Shown piece by piece: positions 21,484-27,311 of a stretch of 40,108 bases of DNA. The stretch comes from a virus, in IMG/VR virus record IMGVR_UViG_3300025154_000221, positions 1 to 40,108 of that record. The stretch is one strand, 5' to 3'. The notes under the pieces are model-generated. The model searched no databases, was not told the DNA's origin, and saw nothing but the letters and a program-made list of their open reading frames with translations. Every line of letters begins with the position of its first letter. Position 1 is the stretch's first letter. The translations under genes and the position numbers were made by a program.

Positions 21484-21729
21484 ATGCAAGGGAGGCAGGA
21501 ATACAAAGAAAGAGCGGGCTTTCAGGGAAGGACTTTTCATAAAGAGCGCCGCTGGTCAAAACAAGCTATAGACTGCTACAGTAGAGGTTGTCGCTGTGCG
21601 GGGTGCGACTTATCACATTTTGAATTTCATTCAATAAAAAGATGTGAGCTTAAATACACAGTTATTGAACTTGTTAGACAGCTAGGCAGACCGCCGGAAA
21701 TTAAATTACTTAATAATATGGAGGGTTAA
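21484..21729 (+). CDS. Cys-rich protein paired with the LuxR-type HTH gene
   Basis: 81 residues from ATG 21484 (GGGGA upstream). Pattern RRWSKQAIDCYSRGCRCAGC, then a Cys in SIKRCELKYTVIELVRQLGR: four to five Cys in a fixed spacing, ending in a helix with VIELVRQLGRPP. I recall similar small CYxxGCxCxxC proteins beside HTH genes in phages, without a known role. Followed three bases later by the LuxR-type gene, so likely co-translated. Confidence 0.6.
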   Translation: MQGRQEYKERAGFQGRTFHKERRWSKQAIDCYSRGCRCAGCDLSHFEFHSIKRCELKYTVIELVRQLGRPPEIKLLNNMEG

Positions 21730-21732
21730 GGA

Positions 21733-21984
21733 ATGGGGATACTTACAACCAGAGAAAAAGATTATCTTTTATGTTTACTAAAAGGCTATAGCAATAAAGA
21801 GATACAAAAGAAATTATTTGTAGCGGAAGGTACTGTTTATCCTACTCTGAATAAAATTTATGAGAAGTTACAGGTTTCTAATACGAATAACGATAAAACC
21901 TCTCCAAGAGTTGTACTTATAAGGCTTATTAAAAAAGCCTTGAAACTGCAATACATAACTATAGAGGATTTTTTAAGCGAATAA
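21733..21984 (+). CDS. LuxR/GerE-type HTH regulator lacking a receiver domain
   Basis: 83 residues. LTTREKDYLLCLLKGYSNKE, IQKKLFVAEGTVYPTLNKIY and EKLQVSN match the four-helix GerE fold (known: LTxRExEVL...GxSNKEIA...LxxSxxTVxxHxxxIxxKL). In place of the usual TVKTH a TVYPT is found. No sensory domain is present. Last gene before a structured leader, so it may be a late-gene activator or control the downstream unit. Confidence 0.8.
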   Translation: MGILTTREKDYLLCLLKGYSNKEIQKKLFVAEGTVYPTLNKIYEKLQVSNTNNDKTSPRVVLIRLIKKALKLQYITIEDFLSE

Positions 21985-22034
21985 TGTCTATAATTGATTA
22001 TTATTGTTTATAAAGTCTGTTAAAATAATAAAAT

Positions 22035-22088
22035 ACCATCCTGTTAATGGGATTTGCTGTTCTAGTTAACGGCGGGGATGGTTAGAAC
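22035..22088 (+). ncRNA. Potential H-type pseudoknot in leader of the gene at 22143
   Basis: ACCATCC (22035-22041) pairs with GGATGGT (22076-22082). Inside, GTTAA (22043-22047) can pair with TTAAC (22066-22070). The loop sequence GTTCTA (22059-22064) is complementary to TAGAAC (22083-22088), which directly follows the first stem: the layout of an H-type pseudoknot. The leader spans 21985-22142 and ends at GGGGAGGAG before a TTG start. I recognise no riboswitch family. Confidence 0.55.
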
Positions 22089-22142
22089 CTGGAAGTACCA
22101 ATATCCTTTACAGGACTTCGATAGCCAGAGGGGAGGAGTTTA

Positions 22143-22559
22143 TTGTCTGATTTCAGATGTCACCGGCAACCCATGAGGGAAACAAGGTATATTCAGACCG
22201 CAAGCAAAGAGTTTCCCAGTAGGAAGGTAAGAAAATACGAATGCGTTGTCTGTGGGAGTATGAGGCTCAGAAAAGACCACGTTGACGCAAGAGGTAATAA
22301 ATTTACAAGGGATATAGTAGTCCACGAAATAGCATTTCCTGAATGGTTAGAAATTCAGTTTGAATGCACAGAGGAACATCAAGAATCATTTAAACAAAAA
22401 AACCTTGATGTTTACGGAGAAACTAAGCAAAACGAAGATGGAACATACGAACACGTTTCAAAGTATGTGGAAACAGACAGGAAGCGGGCAACGGAATATC
22501 GGGGAGAAGGTAGAATCAAAGAGCCAGTAACAGCGCATACGATTTTGGTAGGTATATAA
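22143..22559 (+). CDS. Zinc-knuckle protein behind the structured leader
   Basis: 138 residues from TTG 22143, set by GGGGAGGAG at 22130-22138. N-terminus has DFRCHRQPM and later YECVVCGSMRLRKDH, giving one three- to four-ligand zinc site (C5, H6, C36, C39). The rest is polar and beta-like (FTRDIVVHEIAFPEWLEIQF). A rare start codon plus structured leader suggest controlled translation. No family recognised. Confidence 0.65.
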   Translation: MSDFRCHRQPMRETRYIQTASKEFPSRKVRKYECVVCGSMRLRKDHVDARGNKFTRDIVVHEIAFPEWLEIQFECTEEHQESFKQKNLDVYGETKQNEDGTYEHVSKYVETDRKRATEYRGEGRIKEPVTAHTILVGI

Positions 22560-22570
22560 GGAGGAGAAAA

Positions 22571-22822
22571 ATGAATTTACAGCCACATCCATTAGATATT
22601 TTAAATAAGGCACGCCAATATGACACGGGGGCGGCACAGGGTCCATTTGTTCCTTATGAGTCTTGCGAACAGGATTTATTAAAGCTCAATAAAATGGTAA
22701 AGCAAAAAAATTTAAACCCTGAATTAATAAACAAAGAAATATATAACAATCAGTTAGCAGAAATATTTAAAGGATTAATGCTTGAACATACAGAACTCAC
22801 AACCAGTAATAAGAGCAATTAA
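22571..22822 (+). CDS. 83-residue early protein
   Basis: Behind AAGGAGGAGAAA, 11 bp after the previous gene. Begins MNLQPHPLDILNKARQYDTG and ends with a helical acidic part (YNNQLAEIFKGLMLEHTEL). The 3' end may overlap a TTG-started gene. Function unknown. Confidence 0.65.
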   Translation: MNLQPHPLDILNKARQYDTGAAQGPFVPYESCEQDLLKLNKMVKQKNLNPELINKEIYNNQLAEIFKGLMLEHTELTTSNKSN

Positions 22823-22922
22823 GCAGGCGGGCGCCTACGTGAACCCGGTGCCATACATCCCAAAGTTAAAACCTTTGGAGTGCCAGCCGCTGCGGGATAA
22901 AAAGATAGATATTAAAGGGTAA
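22782..22922 (+). CDS. Possible 46-residue gene overlapping the previous 3' end
   Basis: TTG 22782 has AAAGGATTAATGC upstream at good spacing. The peptide NSQPVIRAIKQAGAYVNPVP then YIPKLKPLECQPLRDKK looks protein-like and uses a frame shifted relative to the end of the 22571 gene. It runs through a GC-rich element (22826-22835). If not expressed, the interval 22823-22939 is simply a GC-rich spacer. Confidence 0.35.
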   Translation: MNIQNSQPVIRAIKQAGAYVNPVPYIPKLKPLECQPLRDKKIDIKG

Positions 22923-22939
22923 GGAAGCAGGAGGAGAAT

Positions 22940-23239
22940 ATGAAAAAAGTAATTAAAGCATTAAAAACAATAGTAAATATATCAATAAATGATATAGCTA
23001 AAGAAAAACATTATGGATTTAAGGTAGATTTTGGTGAAGAAGTTTATAAAATTGCAAGAGTTTATGTTGATAAACAAAACTTTTATACAGCAATTTGTTT
23101 AAACAAGCCTGGTTTTGCTTATGGATACGTAAGCTATAAAAATTTAGAAGATTTTGTAAATTTTGTAATAGACAAAGACTTGGAAGTTTTTGAATTCGAT
23201 TCTTTAGTTGAGCTATGTAATTATTTTGAAATAAAGTAA
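22940..23239 (+). CDS. 99-residue early protein, unknown
   Basis: Behind CAGGAGGAGAAT. Alternating beta and alpha segments (YGFKVDFGEEVYKIARVYVD, EDFVNFVIDKDLEVFEFDSL). Very AT-rich and Lys/Asn-rich compared with neighbours. Followed by a short GC-rich stretch and the - strand HNH gene. Function unknown. Confidence 0.65.
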   Translation: MKKVIKALKTIVNISINDIAKEKHYGFKVDFGEEVYKIARVYVDKQNFYTAICLNKPGFAYGYVSYKNLEDFVNFVIDKDLEVFEFDSLVELCNYFEIK

Positions 23240-23265
23240 CCACAGGAGTCCGGGCGGTGGTGCGT

Positions 23266-23748
23266 TTAATTTTTGTGCATTTTGATATGTGCTGTATATG
23301 GTAAAATCTCTAAGTTATTTATGTCGTTATCATGTGGTTTTTTATTTTTATGATGTATTATATATCCCTCTTTTATAACGCCATTGTGGATAACCCAATT
23401 AATTTTATGTTCGCTTAACATTGTTTTTTTATAAGTTATATAAATATACCCGTTTTTAGTTTTGTATTTTCTGCCCCTTTGTTTATAAATTAGTGCTAAA
23501 TTTTTATTTCCTTCCTCAAATATTTTTTTATTTAATACTTTTTGGAGTTTGTTTATTTTTTTATCTTTTTTGGGTTTTAATTTTTTTTCTTGTTCAATTT
23601 TTTTAATAATTTTATCTTTTACGCTATTTTTATTGTTCCCAAAAATATATTGAACATTACTTTTATTTTTTTGTTCAGATAATAGTAATTCACGAAAAAC
23701 GACAAGTTCTTTTTCTAATTCATTCATATAGCAAATATCTCTATCCAT
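23266..23748 (-). CDS. HNH homing-type endonuclease
   Basis: 160 residues. Long Lys-rich coiled N-terminal part (KIIKKIEQEKKLKPKKDKK), then the HNH_3 core: EHKINWVIHNG, EGYIIHHKNKKPHDNDINNL and a closing EILPYTAHIKMH. HH and N are the catalytic residues; ILP..aHikmH is typical. No zinc Cys, unlike the HNH at 7975, so the two are not recent copies. Coupled directly to an upstream RHH gene (TAG then ATG). Extremely AT-rich, a mark of recent arrival. Confidence 0.88.
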   Translation of the reverse strand: MDRDICYMNELEKELVVFRELLLSEQKNKSNVQYIFGNNKNSVKDKIIKKIEQEKKLKPKKDKKINKLQKVLNKKIFEEGNKNLALIYKQRGRKYKTKNGYIYITYKKTMLSEHKINWVIHNGVIKEGYIIHHKNKKPHDNDINNLEILPYTAHIKMHKN

Positions 23749-23898
23749 CTATTGTATTCCTTTTTCTTTAATGTAGTTTTTTATCATAAAAACCAATTGA
23801 CTTGATGCGGTTCTATGGTCAACTTCCTTAGAAATTTTTTTAAACTTATTCCATAAAACTGAATCAATATCAAAATTAGCACGTATAGATTTTGACAT
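23749..23898 (-). CDS. Ribbon-helix-helix regulator upstream of HNH gene
   Basis: 49 residues behind AAGAGGTGCCTC. Strand SIRANFDIDS, helix VLWNKFKKISKEVDHRTA, then SQLVFMIKNYIKEKG: the Arc/CopG/MetJ plan. Directly precedes the HNH gene and has direct repeats in its promoter, so it probably represses its own operon. It may act as a brake on the endonuclease. Confidence 0.75.
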   Translation of the reverse strand: MSKSIRANFDIDSVLWNKFKKISKEVDHRTASSQLVFMIKNYIKEKGIQ

Positions 23899-23919
23899 GA
23901 GGCACCTCTTGTTTTTAAT

Positions 23920-23950
23920 ATTATAATTTTACTCAAATAATACTCAAATA
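23920..23950 (-). promoter_or_regulatory. Promoter with direct-repeat operators for the RHH-HNH unit
   Basis: On the - strand TTGAGT (23947-23942), 16-bp spacer, TATAAT (23925-23920). The + strand sequence ACTCAAATA occurs at 23931-23939 and 23942-23950, exactly 11 bp (one turn) apart, as in CopG-type operators. Confidence 0.65.
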
Positions 23951-24047
23951 TCAAGTATTTTTTTTGATAAAAATATTTAGATAAAAATTTTTACGAAAAT
24001 CGGAAATTAATAAATTTGCAATTTAAACCAAACTTTAAAAAATCGAA

Positions 24048-24106
24048 AATTCACACCACGCAGGAAGCTCAGGAAGGCCGTTTTAATTTTAGCGGTGGGG
24101 TGAATT
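24048..24106. other. Long imperfect hairpin in the non-coding interval
   Basis: 24048-24061 (AATTCACACCACGC) pairs with 24092-24106 (GCGGTGGGGTGAATT) with one mismatch and one bulge; 30-base loop. No good open frame across it. It starts the 557-bp gene-free interval 23899-24455. Could be an RNA, an origin, or a packaging/attachment site. Confidence 0.5.
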
Positions 24107-24165
24107 ATCCTAAAGTAAATAAACAAACAAAAAGAGCATATTAGGGTATTATCGGACAAAAAATA

Positions 24166-24202
24166 AAAAAAGATACGAATGTTTAAAAATCGTATCTTTT
24201 TT
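24166..24202. terminator. Bidirectional terminator
   Basis: AAAAAAGATACGA (24166-24178) pairs perfectly with TCGTATCTTTTTT (24190-24202) around an 11-base loop; A-tract and T-tract make it work on both strands. Confidence 0.85.
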
Positions 24203-24455
24203 AAATTTAAAAGTATTATAACACATATTTATTACCCCGTCGAGAGAACCCACTCTTTTCGGCGGCTCAGAAATCACGGCGCAAGCCATCAGGGAGGCGC
24301 AGGCTTCCCTTGTACTATTTCCACTTCACAAATAGGATCTAGTTATCCCCGGAACGCCTCTGAATATGCGCACCAGCCGGGGAGTTAGATTATTTATTAA
24401 AATCCAGACAGACAGGCATATAGTAGACAGAAAGTAAAAAGAAAGAAGGTAAATT
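24203..24455. other. Non-coding structured region before the late genes
   Basis: No convincing gene. 24233-24390 is clearly richer in GC than the flanks and holds hairpins: GGGAGGC/GCTTCCC (24292-24309, loop GCAG) and CCCCGG/CCGGGG around 24345-24385. An open frame at 24179-24388 lacks a ribosome site and has implausible composition. Location directly upstream of the first late-region genes suits a regulatory RNA, late promoter region, or pac/cos region. Confidence 0.5.
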
Positions 24456-24839
24456 ATGATTTTTAAATTAGTCCAAACAAATTACAGCCCATTGCAGAAA
24501 AAATTTGAAGCTAATGTAGAGATAGTAATAGATAATATCACAGAGTATCAGTTAGCAAAATGGGTTAAGGTTGAAACCCATGAACATTATAAAAATATTT
24601 TTGAAAGCCAAAACCCGCGTATCCCTTGTTACTTCAATCAACCATCGCAAATATTTGAAAATGGGACTCCGTCAGAGTTGTTTAAGCCTTTTGTGGTTAA
24701 TGGTTTAAGTTATAAACGTAAGGGAGAAGACTACCACGACCACATTTATTTTGATTGTGAAGCTTTTTTAATGAACGATGAAGGCAAAACAATTGAAAGA
24801 CTAACTCCAACAAATCCAGCGGCCTATTGTATAGGTTAA
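24456..24839 (+). CDS. 127-residue protein upstream of the terminase genes
   Basis: Behind AAGAAGGTAAATT. Mixed alpha/beta, acidic and aromatic (EYQLAKWVKVETHEHYKNIF, KGEDYHDHIYFDCEAFLMND). Flanked by the inverted repeat AGACAGACAG (24406-24415) / CTGTCTGTCT (24849-24858). No family recognised; first gene after the structured interval. Confidence 0.65.
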   Translation: MIFKLVQTNYSPLQKKFEANVEIVIDNITEYQLAKWVKVETHEHYKNIFESQNPRIPCYFNQPSQIFENGTPSELFKPFVVNGLSYKRKGEDYHDHIYFDCEAFLMNDEGKTIERLTPTNPAAYCIG

Positions 24840-24868
24840 TTTAGTTGTCTGTCTGTCTTGGGGTAATT

Positions 24869-25054
24869 ATGAAAAAACTAAAGGCAATAATTAGATTAAT
24901 ATTTTTATTAACTGAGGCAACTATAGGTTGCTTAAGATTTATTTTATTGAGTAATTACGAAATACTAGCAATAAACTGGGAATCAAAGAAAATCCGGGAA
25001 ACTCGTAGAAAAGAAAGAGTTAAATACTTAGAAGATTTATATAAAAAATCGTGA
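24869..25054 (+). CDS. 61-residue membrane protein
   Basis: From ATG 24869 with GGGGT upstream; an in-frame TTG at 24845 lies in the inverted repeat and is less likely. Residues 6-30 are hydrophobic (IIRLIFLLTEATIGCLRFIL), followed by a basic tail (SKKIRETRRKERVKYLEDLY). A single-pass membrane protein with cytoplasmic basic end. Function unknown. Confidence 0.6.
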   Translation: MKKLKAIIRLIFLLTEATIGCLRFILLSNYEILAINWESKKIRETRRKERVKYLEDLYKKS

Positions 25055-25321
25055 CCTATCTGGATACTGGCGTTTAAAAGTTATCGAACTACAGAGCCAG
25101 CGCAAGCACGAAGGGAGCGGGTTGTAATTAAGTCTAATAGTTTGCAGTGTACAAAATCTAAATAGGATATGACCGGCAAGGCAGTACCGAAGCGGTGGAG
25201 CAAGGTATTCAAAGTGTAAGCCCTTGTTAGGGACAAAGGAAACAATCCACATAAACTGAGTATCCGTAATTATTAGGCTAAATTAGGTAAATAGCCCGCC
25301 GGCGCGGGGCGAGGTGATAGG
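25055..25321. other. Non-coding interval upstream of small terminase
   Basis: 267 bp without a convincing gene. Contains short stems (CTGGC/GCCAG, TACC/GGTA, CCCTtgttAGGG) and a GC-rich hairpin CCCGC-cggc-GCGGG (25295-25308) just before the terminase ribosome site GAGGTGA. Position next to the small terminase gene is where pac or cos sites often lie; this is inference. Confidence 0.45.
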
Positions 25322-25711
25322 ATGGCAAACTGGGCAAGGATTAAAATAGGATATTTGGAAGGCAAAAAGCCCATTGAGCTTGCTAAAAAATACAAAGTGA
25401 AAGCTCAAACTATTTCCAATAAAGCTTACGAAGAAGACTGGAAAGTAGAAAAAAGTAAAATACAAGAAGAAATAGCAAATAATTACAAGACAGAGATAGA
25501 TGAGCTTGTAAGTATTTCTCTGCCTGAGTTAAAAAAAATAATTGAAATGGATACGCTGTCAATAACCCAAGAAGGGGCAATAACAACTGTAAAAACAGCA
25601 GACAAAATAAATGCAATTAAAGCTGTGCTGGATATATCAGGGTTAAAGAGCGAGAAAAAAGAATTAAGTGGCACTATAAATACAGCATCATTTGCTGTTG
25701 AAATTGTATGA
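25322..25711 (+). CDS. terS: Terminase small subunit
   Basis: 129 residues behind GAGGTGATAGG. N-terminal HTH typical of small terminases (IGYLEGKKPIELAKKYKVKA then TISNKAYEEDW), central helices for oligomerisation, C-terminal tail that contacts the large subunit. Overlaps the large subunit gene by 4 bp. Recognises phage DNA and regulates the packaging motor. Confidence 0.88.
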   Translation: MANWARIKIGYLEGKKPIELAKKYKVKAQTISNKAYEEDWKVEKSKIQEEIANNYKTEIDELVSISLPELKKIIEMDTLSITQEGAITTVKTADKINAIKAVLDISGLKSEKKELSGTINTASFAVEIV

Positions 25712-27102
25712 AATTTTATAAAAAATATAAACCATTACTTGAATTAAATAATTCAAAATTTAATGTAATAGCTCTGACTGGCGGCCGTGGCTCGATGAAA
25801 ACAGGCCACGCATTGAGGGGCGTGTTGTTATGTTCTACTCAGGCAAAAAAGAAAACTTGTTTTTTCAGGGAAACCAAGGAGACATTAAGCGATTCACTGA
25901 AAGCTGAATTAGACGGGATAATAGAAACCGAATTCCCCAATAGGGGGTTTTCTTCTACTAATGACGCAATTCGCCACATTAATGGCTCTTATATGTTTTT
26001 TAAGGGCTTGAAAGAAATAAACACAGCAGCCATAGAAAATCTTAAGGGCATAGCTACAACAACAGACTTTTTTATAATTGACGAGGCACAATCGGTATCA
26101 CAAGCAGTTTGGGATGTACTTATCCCGACATTAAGGAAAGCCGGCTGTGTTCTGCTTGTGATATACAACAGAATAGATGACTCTCTTCCGGTTGAGGATT
26201 CGCTGTTTCTGGACTATGAAGCAATGAAGGCTCCAGAAGGCACTTATTTTATAGAGGTAAATTATCCCGAAATACAGCATTTAGGTTTACTGAGTTCTCA
26301 ATTTATCCAAAGAGCTGAATTACTGAGGCAACATAAGCCAGACAAATATGAACGGGATTATCTTAATAAGCCTAAAGGCGGAAACCTTAACACAGTAGTA
26401 AAATATTTTAACAAAACCAAGCACATCAAAGCAGTTAATTACTATCCTTCCGAGCCGCTACATATATCCTGTGACTTTAACGTCGATCCTATGTGCTGGG
26501 TGTTAGCTCATACGAACGCCAGCATAACAGGAGACATCAAGAACCCTGCTACAAAGATATACTTTATTGATGAAATAGTGGTAGAAAATACCAACGTTAG
26601 GGACACGGCAAGAGAGTTTCTTGAACGTTACGGATTTCATAAGGGCAAAATAATAATAAACGGGGATGCTTCCGGAGATAATAGGGACGCAGGCAGTGAC
26701 AAAACCAAGTTTGTCCAGTTAAGAAATATTCTTTTTGATTATGGATATACAAATATAAGAGTTGATATAAAAGAGGGTAACCCCCGCAAGGTAGCACGGT
26801 TTGATGCATTTAATAACAAAATGCTGACTGATGCCGGCGAGATACAAGTTTATACCTCTCCTAAGTGCAAATGGCTTATATACAACTATCAAAAACTGTG
26901 CTTTAAACCGGGGACGTCAGTAGTTGATAAGCCAACACAAACCATATTAAGCAACGACCCGAATAGTAAATTTTTAGAACACATCTTTGATGCGGCTAGT
27001 TATCCAATAGAATACTACTGGCCAGTTAGAGATACAAGAAAGTTTCCAGAATCACAAGAAGAACTAAGTATACAAGAACAATTTAGCAAAAGCGGGAGGT
27101 AA
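25708..27102 (+). CDS. terL: Terminase large subunit
   Basis: 464 residues. ATPase domain: Walker A GGRGSMKT near 25-32, Walker B FFIIDEAQS near 121-129. Nuclease domain: ISCDFNVDPMCWVLAH near 253, IINGDASGDNRDAG near 313 with acidic metal ligands. CDFNVDP is typical of the PBSX/Terminase_3 branch. Packages DNA into the prohead and cuts it; headful cutting would fit a circularly permuted genome. Full length. Confidence 0.95.
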   Translation: MKFYKKYKPLLELNNSKFNVIALTGGRGSMKTGHALRGVLLCSTQAKKKTCFFRETKETLSDSLKAELDGIIETEFPNRGFSSTNDAIRHINGSYMFFKGLKEINTAAIENLKGIATTTDFFIIDEAQSVSQAVWDVLIPTLRKAGCVLLVIYNRIDDSLPVEDSLFLDYEAMKAPEGTYFIEVNYPEIQHLGLLSSQFIQRAELLRQHKPDKYERDYLNKPKGGNLNTVVKYFNKTKHIKAVNYYPSEPLHISCDFNVDPMCWVLAHTNASITGDIKNPATKIYFIDEIVVENTNVRDTAREFLERYGFHKGKIIINGDASGDNRDAGSDKTKFVQLRNILFDYGYTNIRVDIKEGNPRKVARFDAFNNKMLTDAGEIQVYTSPKCKWLIYNYQKLCFKPGTSVVDKPTQTILSNDPNSKFLEHIFDAASYPIEYYWPVRDTRKFPESQEELSIQEQFSKSGR

Positions 27103-27104
27103 TC

Positions 27105-27311
27105 ATGAATTTAGAAATCCTTTTATCAATGCATTTTGACCCACTCATTGTCGAGCTTGTAACCGATAATCAATCTTATAGAAAAATAATTGCAACACTA
27201 GGGGAAAAAGAAGTAACAGAACTAAAAGGACAAGATTTAAAAGATTTATTATTTTACGTTTATAACTTAAAAAGTGGCAGAGAGCCAGAAAGGATATTAA
27301 ATGAAACTTAG
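27105..27311 (+). CDS. 68-residue protein between terminase and fibre-like gene
   Basis: Behind GGGAGGTAATC. Acidic helical protein (NLEILLSMHFDPLIVELVTD, LKDLLFYVYNLKSGREPE). Overlaps the next gene by 11 bp. No family recognised. Confidence 0.65.
   Translation: MNLEILLSMHFDPLIVELVTDNQSYRKIIATLGEKEVTELKGQDLKDLLFYVYNLKSGREPERILNET

Noticed and set aside
22035-22142. Assignment of the 22035 leader to the glutamine riboswitch or another known class
   Set aside because: A GGAAGTA follows the pseudoknot, but the other conserved bases I recall for that class are absent.
24179-24388. Open frame of 69 codons
   Set aside because: No ribosome site, begins in the terminator loop, and its Ser/His/Arg-rich text looks non-coding; the region is better explained by RNA or DNA structure.
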